The translations under genes and the position numbers were made by a program. Below are positions 15,640 through 24,997 of a stretch of DNA of 64,000 nucleotides, one piece after another. The stretch comes from Bacillus cereus ATCC 14579 (lineage in GTDB: Bacteria > Bacillota > Bacilli > Bacillales > Bacillaceae_G). The notes under the pieces are model-generated. The model did no database searches and was not told the origin of the DNA. It saw only the letters and a program-made list of their open reading frames with translations. Position 1 is the stretch's first letter. Each line of letters starts with the position of its first letter. Location of the stretch: positions 359,501-423,500 of the forward strand of contig NC_004722.1 of the NCBI RefSeq assembly GCF_000007825.1, written 5' to 3'.

Positions 15640-16749
15640 GTGACAGGAAATGTATTAAATTATTATGCTGGTGGTAATACAGCTAGGGGATTTCACAATT
15701 TATACGAAGAGAATTTAAAAGGATTAGACAGATTATTTATCTTAAAGGGTGGCCCAGGAACGGGAAAATCTTCTTTAATAAAGGCAATAGGTCGTGAATG
15801 GATTGAAAAAGGATATGATATTGAATTTTTACATTGTTCTTCTGATAATAAATCGGTTGATGGTGTAATTATCCCAAAATTAAAAGTAGGAATTGTTGAT
15901 GGGACATCGCCGCATGTTATTGAGCCAAAAATGCCAGGAGTTGTTGAAGAGTATATAAATTTAGGAATTGCTTGGGACTCAGATAAACTAAGAAAGCAGA
16001 AGTTAGAAATTGAAAGATTTGTTTCAGAAGCAAGCAAAGCTTTTCAGTCTGCTTACGCACGTTTTAAAGAGGCATTGGTTATACATGATGAGTGGGAGAA
16101 GATATATATTGATAATATAGATTTTAATAAAGCAAATGAACTAACCAATCAGCTAATCCAGAAATTATTTGCAGATAAAAGCGGGAGACAATCGCTTGTA
16201 AAACATCGTTTTTTAGGAGCTGCTACACCGAAAGGAGCAGTTGATTTTGTTCCTAATTTAACAGAAGGGTTACCACATCGTTATTTTATAAAAGGGCGCC
16301 CAGGTTCTGGAAAATCAACGATGCTCAAAAAGTTAGCTAAGGCAGCTGAAGAAAAAGGGTTTGAAGTTGAAGTATATCATTGCGGATTTGACCCGAATAG
16401 TCTTGATATGGTTATCGTAAGAGAATTAGGTTTTGCAATTTTTGATAGCACCGCACCACATGAATATTTTCCAAGTCGCGAGGGTGATGAAATTATTGAT
16501 ATGTATGCCCTTATTGTTACGCCAGGGACGGATGAGAAATATGCGAAGGAAATTCGTGATGTTTCCATTCAATATAAAGCAAAAATGAATGAGGCGATGT
16601 CTTTCTTAGCGAAAGCAAAATCGATTCGTGATAAATTAGAACGAATTTATATTGCTGCTATGGATTTTTCAATAGTAGATGCATATAAAGAGGAGATTCA
16701 AAAAGAGTTTGAACGAATTGCTGCTACTGTAATTGAAAAGCAACAATAG
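15640..16749 (+). CDS. Tandem P-loop ATPase-like protein of unknown function
   Basis: The 369-residue protein is an internal duplication. The first half has Walker A GGPGTGKSS (about 37), a following FLHCSSDNKSVDGVII strand-turn and GIVDGTSPH. The second half repeats this as GRPGSGKST (about 220), VYHCGFDPNSLDMVIV and AIFDSTAPH. Such two-domain P-loop proteins are conserved in Firmicutes without an assigned role. The GTG at 15640 has GGAG 8 nt upstream; an in-frame GTG at 15631 overlaps that site. No membrane segment is present. A single-gene unit is likely, because a terminator follows. Confidence 0.62.
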   Translation: MTGNVLNYYAGGNTARGFHNLYEENLKGLDRLFILKGGPGTGKSSLIKAIGREWIEKGYDIEFLHCSSDNKSVDGVIIPKLKVGIVDGTSPHVIEPKMPGVVEEYINLGIAWDSDKLRKQKLEIERFVSEASKAFQSAYARFKEALVIHDEWEKIYIDNIDFNKANELTNQLIQKLFADKSGRQSLVKHRFLGAATPKGAVDFVPNLTEGLPHRYFIKGRPGSGKSTMLKKLAKAAEEKGFEVEVYHCGFDPNSLDMVIVRELGFAIFDSTAPHEYFPSREGDEIIDMYALIVTPGTDEKYAKEIRDVSIQYKAKMNEAMSFLAKAKSIRDKLERIYIAAMDFSIVDAYKEEIQKEFERIAATVIEKQQ

Positions 16750-16762
16750 ACGTTTCATTAGG

Positions 16763-16790
16763 CTGTCAGTAATTTCTGACAGTTTTTTTA
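16763..16790 (+). terminator. Terminator after the tandem P-loop gene
   Basis: CTGTCAG/CTGACAG stem, 6-nt loop and seven Ts. Confidence 0.8.
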
Positions 16791-16860
16791 GTATGTAGTA
16801 AAATTAATAGTGTATTGTCGAATTTCCAAGGAAATAATCAAAAAATGGAGATGTTATGAA

Positions 16861-17643
16861 ATGAGAGAGAAAATCGAGTTGGAGTTAGAAAGAATTGAAA
16901 AAGAGAATGATGTAAAAATTTTATTTGCGGTGGAATCAGGGAGTCGTGCTTGGGGGTTTCCATCGAAAGATAGCGATTATGATGTTAGGTTCGTTTATAT
17001 ACATCCGGTAGAATGGTATTTATCAATTCATGACAAACGAGATGTAATTGAATATCCAATTAGTGATGATTTAGATATAAGTGGTTGGGATATTAAAAAG
17101 GCGTTGCAACTATTCGCGAAGTCGAATCCTGCTTTACTTGAGTGGATTCGATCACCAATTTTTTATTCGAAAAACTCTAATTTTCCAGAACTACTTCAAC
17201 AGATGAGTGAGAAGAATTTTGATCCAAAAGCAACGATATATCATTATTTACATATGGCTTCGAAAAATTATCGTGAATTTTTGCAAGGTGAGAATGTAAA
17301 GCTGAAAAAGTACTTTTATGTATTACGTCCCATTTTAGCTTGTAAGTGGCTAGAAGAGAAAACGACTTTACCTCCTGTAGAATTTGATCGATTAATTACA
17401 GAATTATCATTAGAACGTAGCGTATTAGATGAAATTGAAAAGTTGTTAATAAAGAAAAAAGCAGGTACTGAATTAGATGTTGGATTGAAAATTAAGGTGC
17501 TAAATCAATTTTTAGAAGAACAAATTCATTACTATCAGCAATATGTAAAAGGAATTGAAAAGGGATCAGGAATCGATATTGAGAGTTTAAATACATTGTT
17601 TCGAGATATGTTGTTTGAAGCATATGAAAAAGAGCACAAGTAA
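16861..17643 (+). CDS. Predicted nucleotidyltransferase (YcgL family)
   Basis: The 260-residue protein has the polymerase-beta superfamily nucleotidyltransferase core. It shows the glycine-serine motif ESGSRAWGF near residue 26 and the metal-binding DSDYDVRF near 38-45, with a later SDDLDISGWDIKKA. The rest is helical and resembles the COG3541/YcgL group, whose substrate is unknown. The ATG at 16861 has a TGGAG site 10 nt upstream; a longer in-frame start at 16810 has none. The protein should be cytoplasmic. The neighbouring tandem P-loop gene is separated by a terminator, so a joint function is unproven. Confidence 0.75.
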   Translation: MREKIELELERIEKENDVKILFAVESGSRAWGFPSKDSDYDVRFVYIHPVEWYLSIHDKRDVIEYPISDDLDISGWDIKKALQLFAKSNPALLEWIRSPIFYSKNSNFPELLQQMSEKNFDPKATIYHYLHMASKNYREFLQGENVKLKKYFYVLRPILACKWLEEKTTLPPVEFDRLITELSLERSVLDEIEKLLIKKKAGTELDVGLKIKVLNQFLEEQIHYYQQYVKGIEKGSGIDIESLNTLFRDMLFEAYEKEHK

Positions 17644-17658
17644 GTTTGTGCTCTTTTT
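17629..17658. terminator. Bidirectional terminator between convergent genes
   Basis: AAAGAGCACAA/TTGTGCTCTTT stem overlapping the nucleotidyltransferase stop, flanked by A and T tracts. Confidence 0.85.
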
Positions 17659-18958
17659 ATTTTGTAGGAATGAAGAAAACAGATATAGCTGCGATAAGAC
17701 CTGCAAAGGAGAATAAGTAAAAATTCCATGCTAAGTCATATTGCATTGTCATAATAATACCGACGAGAATTGGGCCAGCAATTGCACCAACTCGGCCAAG
17801 CCCCAGTCCCCAGCCTAAGGAGGTAGCTCGGATATGTGATGGGAAGTATTGTGTTACATATGCATTTAATATTTGAGTAATACCGACTGATCCAATACCA
17901 GCAAGGCCAATTAAAAGATAAATGATTGTAACAGATGGTTTGATTGTTAATAGTCCGATACATATGGCTGCCATAAGATAAGAGATGCTAATAACAATTT
18001 TTGCTCCTATACGATCAGCAATTGCTCCAGCGAATAATGCGCCGATAGCTGCGGTAATATTTAGCATAAGTAGAAATGACAGACTAGACCCAAGAGGATA
18101 TCCTGCCTGGCGCATCATCTGTGGTAACCAAGTGTTTAAACCATATATTAAAAACATTCCCATTATATAAGTGATCCAAAAAAGTAGCGTTGCTTTTATG
18201 TATTCTTTTGAGAATAAAGTAAAAAATCCATTTTTCTTTCGTATAGTAGATGGGTCTTGATGAGTTTTATCTTTTACATGAAATTCAATTTGAAAACGAT
18301 TAAGAATTTGGTTCACTTCTTCTTGGCGATTACGTGATAATAAAAATTGAATGGACTCGGGTAAATAGCGAATAATGAAAGGAATGAGGAGTAGTGGAAT
18401 CATTCCGATACCAAACATAATTCTCCATCCGAAATCTTCTAACATAAGCATGGACAAAATAGCACCTAACACGATACCTAAAGGATAGCCAGTAAACATA
18501 AGAGCATAAATAAAAGATTGCCTTTTTTTTGGTGAATATTCAACAGTAAGTGCTGAAGCTGTTGGGATAACACCGCCTAATCCGATTCCTCCTATAAATC
18601 GAGATAATCCAAATAACTCAGGAGAAGGAGCGATAGCCGCTAAACCCATTGTGATAGAAAAAAGTGCTAAACAGCATATAAGCGTCCATTTACGCCCAAT
18701 TAGATCTGTAATCGTTCCAACTAGAATAGCTCCAATAAACATCCCCAATAAAGCATAGCTTGCAATTGTACCAGCATGCGCTGGTGATAGCGCCCAGCTT
18801 TTGTCTTCTAGGAGCTTTGGTAGAACGGCACCGTAAATACCTAAATCATATCCATCAGCTAAAATGGCTAGCCAACAAATAAAAACAACAAGTTTTGTAA
18901 TAGAGCTTGGAAAGATAGTTTCTGTAGATTCTAGATGAGGTGGAGCTGAAGGTTGCAT
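17657..18958 (-). CDS. MFS transporter, aromatic acid:H+ symporter-like
   Basis: The 433-residue carrier has twelve predicted membrane helices. The AAHS-like signature DGYDLGIYGAVLPKLL lies in helix 1 and the MFS loop motif GTITDLIGRKW follows helix 2. Helices 4 and 5 carry RFIGGIGLGGVIPTASAL. This group imports benzoate-, protocatechuate- or nicotinate-type acids with protons, and the substrate here cannot be told. The ATG at 18958 lies 8 nt after AAAAGGGG; an in-frame GTG at 18967 overlaps that site and is rejected. No aromatic-degradation genes are adjacent. Confidence 0.8.
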   Translation of the reverse strand: MQPSAPPHLESTETIFPSSITKLVVFICWLAILADGYDLGIYGAVLPKLLEDKSWALSPAHAGTIASYALLGMFIGAILVGTITDLIGRKWTLICCLALFSITMGLAAIAPSPELFGLSRFIGGIGLGGVIPTASALTVEYSPKKRQSFIYALMFTGYPLGIVLGAILSMLMLEDFGWRIMFGIGMIPLLLIPFIIRYLPESIQFLLSRNRQEEVNQILNRFQIEFHVKDKTHQDPSTIRKKNGFFTLFSKEYIKATLLFWITYIMGMFLIYGLNTWLPQMMRQAGYPLGSSLSFLLMLNITAAIGALFAGAIADRIGAKIVISISYLMAAICIGLLTIKPSVTIIYLLIGLAGIGSVGITQILNAYVTQYFPSHIRATSLGWGLGLGRVGAIAGPILVGIIMTMQYDLAWNFYLFSFAGLIAAISVFFIPTK

Positions 18959-19053
18959 AATATTCACCCCTTTTAATTTGTAGATGAATATATTATTTTA
19001 TTTAATGTTAATATTTTCCTCCTTGTGTCGAATTTTATCTGAAAAGGGTTTAT

Positions 19054-19102
19054 AACAAATAAAGAAGTTCAACAGTAATTTTGTTGAACTTCTTTATTTG
19101 TT
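19054..19102 (-). terminator. Terminator of the Rieske oxidoreductase gene
   Basis: A 20-bp perfect stem (arms 19054-19073 and 19083-19102) with a 9-nt loop, reaching into the stop codon. Confidence 0.8.
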
Positions 19103-20628
19103 TACTCATTATCAACTCGTTTTAACGGTTGATCTGCTGGGCCTTCAAGAACGTCTCCCTCAATTGAAAAACGAGAACCATGGCAAGGGCAATCCCAAGT
19201 ACAATCACCATTATTCCATTCAACTTCACAGCCGAGATGTGTACAAGTTGTATCGACGATATGTAATTTTCCTTCTTTGTCCTTATAAGCACCTGCTCGT
19301 TTACCGTTAACATGTACGACAGATCCTTCACCAACTTCGAGATCTTCTGGCTTACGTAATGCGGTTTCAATCTTTCCTGCAATTAAATGTTTCGCAACAT
19401 CAATGTTTTGGGAGAGGAATGTTTTTATATCTGGATTTGCATGGAAGCGTGATGGTGCATACAGTTCTTTATAGGGACTGTGGACTTTTAGGATGGAGTC
19501 CTTCAGTAGGTGAGCAGCAGCAGTTCCAGTTGTCATTCCCCATTTGCGATATCCAGTTGCAACAAATATATTTGGATTTCTTTCGTTAATATGTCCGATA
19601 TAAGGAAGCTTATCTAGAGTAATTAAATCTTGTGCTGACCATCTATAAGAAACTTCATCTATTCCAAAAGTGGCTTCAGCAAAAGAATAGAGTGCTTCAT
19701 AATGAAGCATCGTATTTATTCCCTGACCTGTTTTATGACTCTCTCCGCCAATCAAAATTAATTTTTCTCCATTGTTTGTTATATAGCGTAAGGAGCGCTT
19801 TGGATCATCAATACTTAAATACATGCCACCTGGATACTCCGTTTTTGCTTTTATTGCAAGAGCGTAGGAGCGTTCTGCGTACATTCGCGTAAAGAAAAAG
19901 CTATTCGCATCATAAAAAGGAAAATGTGAACAAGAGACGACATATTCACAAGTGATATGATGGCCCTCTTTTGTAATTATTTGTGAATAATCGCCCTTTT
20001 CCACATCCATAGCTGTTGTTTGTTCGTAGACCTTTCCGCCCATCTCCACAAACTTTTCTAAAAGTGTTTTTAAATAAAGAAGGGGATGGAATTGTGCTTG
20101 ATTTTTCATTACAAGCGCAGATTGTACTGGAATAGGAATCGATAGAGATTGAACATAGTCACAAGGTATATTTAATTTTTGATAAGCTTCATATTCTTTC
20201 GATAAATTTCTTAATCCGTTATCAGTAGTTGTATATAAATATGAATCTTCATTTGAGAAATTACAGTCGATTTTATATGTTTGAACAGTTTTATTTATGA
20301 ATTGTAGAGCCTGATTATTTGATTCATAGTAAAGCCGGGCCTTTTCTACACCGAAATGATTTATTAATTCATCATAAATAAGATCATGTTGTGCTGTTAC
20401 TTTCGCTGTTGTATGCCCAGTCGTTCCATTTAAAATACGACCAGAATCAATTAAAACAACATCGATGCCTTCTTTTGCAAGTAAATAGGCAGTAGTAATA
20501 CCTGTAATACCAGCACCGATAATAGCAACTTTCGTCTTTATATTTTCGGATAAACGAGGGAAAGTAGGAAACTGAGTAGATTCAATCCAATAAGATAGCG
20601 GCAGTTGTGGAAATGTATCACTTGTCAT
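19102..20628 (-). CDS. FAD-dependent oxidoreductase with C-terminal Rieske domain (YhfW-like)
   Basis: The 508-residue protein joins an N-terminal DAO-type flavin oxidoreductase (VAIIGAGITGITTAYLLAK near 33) to a C-terminal Rieske [2Fe-2S] domain. The cluster ligands are visible as CTHLGCEVEW and CPCHGSRF near residues 460-485. This fusion matches B. subtilis YhfW in order and length; its substrate is not established. Electrons presumably pass between FAD and the iron-sulfur cluster. An AGGAGG site precedes the ATG. The gene is monocistronic, with a long terminator after it. Confidence 0.85.
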   Translation of the reverse strand: MTSDTFPQLPLSYWIESTQFPTFPRLSENIKTKVAIIGAGITGITTAYLLAKEGIDVVLIDSGRILNGTTGHTTAKVTAQHDLIYDELINHFGVEKARLYYESNNQALQFINKTVQTYKIDCNFSNEDSYLYTTTDNGLRNLSKEYEAYQKLNIPCDYVQSLSIPIPVQSALVMKNQAQFHPLLYLKTLLEKFVEMGGKVYEQTTAMDVEKGDYSQIITKEGHHITCEYVVSCSHFPFYDANSFFFTRMYAERSYALAIKAKTEYPGGMYLSIDDPKRSLRYITNNGEKLILIGGESHKTGQGINTMLHYEALYSFAEATFGIDEVSYRWSAQDLITLDKLPYIGHINERNPNIFVATGYRKWGMTTGTAAAHLLKDSILKVHSPYKELYAPSRFHANPDIKTFLSQNIDVAKHLIAGKIETALRKPEDLEVGEGSVVHVNGKRAGAYKDKEGKLHIVDTTCTHLGCEVEWNNGDCTWDCPCHGSRFSIEGDVLEGPADQPLKRVDNE

Positions 20629-20950
20629 TGTGGAAACCTCCTGATTTTAGAACAATTTTCCTTTTAATATTTCCATATTATATGAAATTCATGTGTGTTG
20701 TTTTAGAAGTAGTCTATTTTTATTAAAAGAGGTTATAAATTATTTTGATATAATTAATTAGGTGGGGCATTATGATGTAGTAAGATTTATATAAAACTAA
20801 ATTCAAGTGATTCTGTTTGTTGATTACATAGGGAGTTATTGAATGAGATAGAGTCTATGGCGTTTAAGAAAATGTCTATATATAGTGGGTAAATCCTTAT
20901 GGAATCTATACATTTTCTTTAGTGAAATAAAGTATGATTATAAAAATATA
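20629..20950. other. AT-rich intergenic stretch
   Basis: I see no credible ORF or structured RNA in this part of the gap between the Rieske oxidoreductase and desaturase genes. The desaturase control region follows it. Confidence 0.45.
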
Positions 20951-20952
20951 AC

Positions 20953-21011
20953 CACCTTTTATTACTAGGTCATAAAAGGTGTTGACAATATAGAAATTCT
21001 ATTGTTATGAT
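20953..21011 (+). promoter_or_regulatory. Desaturase promoter with adjoining operator-like dyad
   Basis: TTGACA (20982-20987), 18 bp and TATGAT (21006-21011) form a strong promoter. The inverted repeat CACCTTTTAT/ATAAAAGGTG (20953-20981, 9-nt centre) abuts the -35, where a regulator could bind. The leader to the start codon is about 190 nt. Confidence 0.6.
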
Positions 21012-21209
21012 TCATCATGTGGAAAGGTTGATAGAGAGTAAAAAGAGAAATGTTTTTCATTGATAATAAAAGCGAAAAATAAGTGACGATAGAGTGAGTA
21101 TATTTTCCTTATAGTAGATGCTTTTTGGATCATCTAGTAAAATCAATCTGGAAGCAAGAATTGATATATGTAAGTTGCGCAAGGCGCGGCATAAGAAAGG
21201 AGCAAAAGG

Positions 21210-22295
21210 ATGAAGGAGCTTCATACGTTTGGGTGGTATGCAGCACGTGTATCACCACATTTGCCGAAAAAAGCATTTAAACCAGTGCCTACTCGTTTAT
21301 TTGGTGGACTGGCTTATTTGCTTGTGGCATTGGCGGGATTAATATCGATTGGTGTATTTGAATTGAATGTGTGGGCGAATCTAGGAATTGCGATTGTTCT
21401 TGGATTATGTTTTGCTTCACTAGGATTTTTAGGGCATGAAATTTTACATGGAACTGTTGTAAGAAAGGCATGGCTTCGTGACTTCTTAGGCGCGATTGCA
21501 TTTATGCCATTATCAACAGGGCCAAAGCTTTGGAGAAAGTGGCATAATGCAACGCATCATGTTCATACACAGCATGAAGAGAATGATCCAGATGCATGGC
21601 CGACACTTGAGAAACTTAAGAAGAGTAAGTTTTTGAGTTGGGTATATCGTATGCCTTTACATGTACGTTCATTCTTTAGTTTTCTGTCACTAACAATTCA
21701 ATTTACATTGCATTCGACTCGAATGTTCTTTCATTTTATAAAAGAGTTCAAGTCATCCAATCAAAAATCTGTATGGCTTCAACTTCTTTTGCCTTGGACA
21801 GTTTGGATTAGTTTATTGTTTATTATGGGACCTGGAAAATGGTTATTTGCATATGTCATTCCGTTGTTAATTGCTAACTTTATTGTAATGGCATATATCG
21901 CAACAAATCACCGCTTAAATCCAATTGTTCCAGTAAATGATCCGTTAGCAAACTGTTTGTCAGTAACAGTGCCGCGCTGGGTAGACGTTTTACATTTCAA
22001 TTTCTCATATCATACAGAACATCATCTGTTTCCCGCTATGAGTTCTAAATACTATCCGTTAGTAAAAGAGAAGATTAAAGAAATGTGGCCGGAACGCTAT
22101 CATGAGATGCCGATGACAAAAGCTTTGGCAGCGCTATGGAATACACCACGTGTGTATTATCAAGGAAGTGAATTAGTGGATCCGCATAGAGAGCATTTCT
22201 ATGGTTCTTTAGGAAATGGACTAGATCCTCATAATATTTCATATCGTGAGGAACATATAGAAGAAGAAAAGAGTATTAAAAAAGTAAATCAGTAA
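21210..22295 (+). CDS. desB: Membrane acyl-lipid desaturase (DesB-like)
   Basis: The 361-residue membrane enzyme has the three histidine boxes of fatty acid desaturases: HEILH (76-80), HNATHH (112-117) and HTEHH (268-272). Four or more transmembrane helices lie between and around them. Such enzymes put a double bond into phospholipid acyl chains to keep membranes fluid in the cold, using a di-iron centre and ferredoxin or flavodoxin electrons. The chromosomal context matches the B. cereus gene I recall as the delta-10 desaturase DesB; regiospecificity cannot be read from sequence. An AAAGGAG site precedes the ATG. No DesK/DesR pair is adjacent. Confidence 0.82.
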   Translation: MKELHTFGWYAARVSPHLPKKAFKPVPTRLFGGLAYLLVALAGLISIGVFELNVWANLGIAIVLGLCFASLGFLGHEILHGTVVRKAWLRDFLGAIAFMPLSTGPKLWRKWHNATHHVHTQHEENDPDAWPTLEKLKKSKFLSWVYRMPLHVRSFFSFLSLTIQFTLHSTRMFFHFIKEFKSSNQKSVWLQLLLPWTVWISLLFIMGPGKWLFAYVIPLLIANFIVMAYIATNHRLNPIVPVNDPLANCLSVTVPRWVDVLHFNFSYHTEHHLFPAMSSKYYPLVKEKIKEMWPERYHEMPMTKALAALWNTPRVYYQGSELVDPHREHFYGSLGNGLDPHNISYREEHIEEEKSIKKVNQ

Positions 22296-22316
22296 AAATT
22301 AATATATTTTTGCAAT

Positions 22317-22348
22317 GAAAAAGCAAGCCATCTCAGGCTTGCTTTTTC
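22317..22348. terminator. Bidirectional terminator between desB and the amino-acid permease gene
   Basis: GAAAAAGCAAGCC/GGCTTGCTTTTTC perfect 13-bp stem with a 6-nt loop, between convergent genes. Confidence 0.9.
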
Positions 22349-23041
22349 TTATAAAGAAACTTCCTTTTTGTTCCTTTTATGGACTTGGACGGAGTTAGTT
22401 TCTTTTCGTTGTAGTCGTTTTTCTAAAAGATTAACAAAATAAGTAAATAGAAGAACAAGTATGAGATAGTATGCACCAACGATTATGTAAGTATCTAATT
22501 GTTGGAAATTACCTGCTGCAATTGATAAACCTGAACCCCATAATTCGGACATTCCTACATAAGCAACAAGTGAAGAATCTTTTAATCCGATAATAAATTG
22601 GTTTCCTAGAGGAGGAAGAGACAGACGAAATGCTTGTGGTAATATAATTCGTCGCATAGCTAAAGGATAAGGCATGCCTAAAGAGCGAGCTGCTTCTAAT
22701 TGTCCCCGGTCAACGGATTGAATAGATCCACGGAAAATTTCCGTAATATATGCTCCGTTATGAATTGCTAAAGCGATTGCACCTGCCCAAAAAGGGGTGA
22801 AAACAACAACGGATGTAATCCCAAAATAGAGAATGGCAATTTGAACAATTAAAGGTGTACCACGAATAATAGCAATGTAGACATGAGCGATACTATTTAA
22901 AACTTTATTGTTAGAGATTCGAAAGAAAGCGAATAATAATCCAATTAATGAACCGAGTACTAGGGAAGTTAATGTTAATTGTAATGTGACAATAGTAGCC
23001 TTTAAGAGTGTGGGATAGGAAGAGATAAAAATTTCAAACAT
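22349..23041 (-). CDS. Polar amino-acid ABC transporter permease
   Basis: The 230-residue HisM/GlnP-type permease starts MFEIFISSYPTLLKATIVTLQLTL and has about five membrane helices. It shows the family signatures RGTPLIVQI and the EAA loop GQLEAARSLGMPYPLAMRRIILPQA, which docks the ATPase. The start at 23041 follows GAGGTG with 6-nt spacing; the longer frame starting at 23104 has no site and overlaps an intergenic hairpin. It is the third gene of an ATPase-binding protein-permease set. One permease type implies a homodimeric channel. Confidence 0.85.
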   Translation of the reverse strand: MFEIFISSYPTLLKATIVTLQLTLTSLVLGSLIGLLFAFFRISNNKVLNSIAHVYIAIIRGTPLIVQIAILYFGITSVVVFTPFWAGAIALAIHNGAYITEIFRGSIQSVDRGQLEAARSLGMPYPLAMRRIILPQAFRLSLPPLGNQFIIGLKDSSLVAYVGMSELWGSGLSIAAGNFQQLDTYIIVGAYYLILVLLFTYFVNLLEKRLQRKETNSVQVHKRNKKEVSL

Positions 23042-23082
23042 GCGTTTCACCTCATATTGTATAGATTTTAGTAGAGAATGAA

Positions 23083-23120
23083 ATGCCCCACATAAAATGA
23101 ACATTTAATCAGTGGGGCAT
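23083..23120 (-). terminator. Intergenic hairpin between binding-protein and permease genes
   Basis: ATGCCCCAC/GTGGGGCAT arms with a 20-nt loop. The tail has few Ts, so it probably acts as a partial terminator or mRNA-stabilising structure that lowers permease output. Confidence 0.55.
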
Positions 23121-23147
23121 TGTTTATGAATCTTTTGAATGGCTAAC

Positions 23148-23942
23148 TTACTTCGTTTTTTCCTCTTCACCGAGAATATTACGCCCGAACCATTTTTTAC
23201 TGATCTTTTCATACGTACCATCTTTAATGATTTCATCTAACGCTTTATTTACTTTCTCAACCATTTCTTTATCATCTTTGCGAATAGCAATTCCCATTTC
23301 ATCAAGATTTAATGGTTTTCCGGCTTCTTTTATCTTCGATTTTCCTTCTTTTATCATACGTAGACCAACCATTTGATCCGTAATTACTGCGTCAACACGC
23401 CCAGGCTCTAAGTCCATAAGAGCAGTAATATCGCTGTCATATTCTGTGATTTGATCTGTATATTTTGCAACAAGATTTTTAAAGGTACTAGCTTTTACAA
23501 CACCAATTTTCTTACCTTTTAAATCTTCTGGAGAAGAGATAGCGGTATTCTTTTTAGCCACAAAAATTTGGGCGCCAGAGCGATAGTACGGATTTGAGAA
23601 ACTAACAGCTTTTAAGCGCTCCTCTGTAATTGCCATACTACCCAGTATTACATCATATTTCTTCGCTTGAAGACCTTGAATCAGCGTTTCCCATGGGTTT
23701 GTAACGGGCGTAGCCTTCATGTTCATCTTTTTAGCAAGAGCTTCACCGATTTCTACATCAAAGCCGACAAGTTTGCCGTCATTTTCTTTATAGTTAAAAG
23801 GTTTGTATAATCCACTCATCGCATAGCGAAATTCTTTTTCACTATTTGATGAAGTAGTAGAGCTTTCTTTGCTACAAGCTCCTAGTATGAAGGATGTACA
23901 TAGTGTAATGCTCGCAACAATGGTTAATAGTTTTCTTTTCAT
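23148..23942 (-). CDS. Amino-acid-binding lipoprotein of an ABC transporter
   Basis: The 264-residue family 3 solute-binding protein has a lipoprotein signal ending LGAC (Cys23). The mature part shows YKPFNYKENDGKLVGFDVEIGEALAKKM, WETLIQGLQAKKYDVILGSMAIT and the C-terminal DGTYEKISKKWFG, all typical of polar amino-acid binders. It captures its ligand outside the membrane for the adjoining permease. I cannot tell the amino acid; arginine, glutamine or cystine types are all possible. AGGAGGGG precedes the ATG. It lies 122 bp after the ATPase gene. Confidence 0.83.
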   Translation of the reverse strand: MKRKLLTIVASITLCTSFILGACSKESSTTSSNSEKEFRYAMSGLYKPFNYKENDGKLVGFDVEIGEALAKKMNMKATPVTNPWETLIQGLQAKKYDVILGSMAITEERLKAVSFSNPYYRSGAQIFVAKKNTAISSPEDLKGKKIGVVKASTFKNLVAKYTDQITEYDSDITALMDLEPGRVDAVITDQMVGLRMIKEGKSKIKEAGKPLNLDEMGIAIRKDDKEMVEKVNKALDEIIKDGTYEKISKKWFGRNILGEEEKTK

Positions 23943-24064
23943 AAAACCCCTCCTATATATTGATCATACGGATGGTTTTTTAGTATGTTATTGAAATATT
24001 TTATTTGGATGATTAGTTGTGCACCGTATGAATGTATTCCTTTTCGTTTGAAACAAAAGTTACA

Positions 24065-24787
24065 TTATAAAACGTTGCGTAAAAATTGTTTTGCCCGTTC
24101 ATGTGATGGAGCTGAAAAGAATTGTACTGGCGGAGCATCTTCTACAATCTTTCCATCGTCCATAAAGATGACGCGATCAGCTACATCTTTTGCGAAATTC
24201 ATTTCATGAGTAACAATAACCATTGTCATCCCTTCTTCAGCAAGTTCTTTCATAACTTGCAATACTTCTCCAACAAGTTCAGGGTCTAAAGCTGAGGTAG
24301 GCTCATCAAATAGCATAATCTTAGGGCTCATTGCAAGAGCTCGTGCAATGGCAATGCGCTGTTTTTGACCACCTGAAAGAAGATGAGGAGTTACATCCGC
24401 TTTATCTTGAAGGCCGACTTTTTGGAGAAGTTGATTTCCAATATCCTGTGCATTTGCTTTCTCTAATTTTTTTACGTGAATAGGTGCTTCTATGATGTTT
24501 TCTAGTGAGGTCATATGAGGAAAGAGGTTAAAGTGCTGAAAAACCATACCGACATTTTCACGGACTTTATTTAAATTTGAATGCTTTGGATCAATTCGCT
24601 CACCTTGTAAGTGAATTTCGCCTTCATCGTACATTTCTAAAAAGTTAAGACAGCGAAGTAATGTACTTTTACCAGAACCACTGGCACCAATTAAAACAAC
24701 AACTTCTTTTTCTTTTACTTCTAAATCAATTCCTTTTAACACATCAAGTGAACCGAATGATTTTACTAGATTTCGAACTTGAATCAT
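24065..24787 (-). CDS. Amino-acid ABC transporter ATPase (GlnQ/HisP family)
   Basis: The 240-residue ATPase contains Walker A GASGSGKSTLLR (about 33-44), signature LSGGQKQRIAIARALAM and Walker B IMLFDEPTSALDPELVGEV. It also has the H-loop VTHEM of polar amino-acid importers. It powers the transporter formed with the binding protein and permease downstream and is the first gene of the operon. A GGGGG site lies 8 nt upstream of the ATG. No riboswitch or T-box is visible in the 210-bp leader region, which includes the divergent chemoreceptor promoter. Confidence 0.87.
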   Translation of the reverse strand: MIQVRNLVKSFGSLDVLKGIDLEVKEKEVVVLIGASGSGKSTLLRCLNFLEMYDEGEIHLQGERIDPKHSNLNKVRENVGMVFQHFNLFPHMTSLENIIEAPIHVKKLEKANAQDIGNQLLQKVGLQDKADVTPHLLSGGQKQRIAIARALAMSPKIMLFDEPTSALDPELVGEVLQVMKELAEEGMTMVIVTHEMNFAKDVADRVIFMDDGKIVEDAPPVQFFSAPSHERAKQFLRNVL

Positions 24788-24997
24788 ACAAAACCCCCAG
24801 TTAAAAATATATTTTACAAATGTTGCCCTGTATTTCTGTTATTAGTCATAAATTGTCAGAATCCTTTATTTTTTTCGTGCAATTTGATATTCAAAGAAAT
24901 AATGATTTTTAAAATCTCTATATCCTTCTATAATGAAAATATGGATAATAATATATAGGTAGTATTTATATTGCTTATAAAAAGGGGGAAAGGGAAG

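Noticed and set aside
23985..24209. 74-codon plus-strand frame
   Set aside because: Most of it is antisense to the ABC ATPase gene and the rest lies in the short gap before the binding-protein gene.
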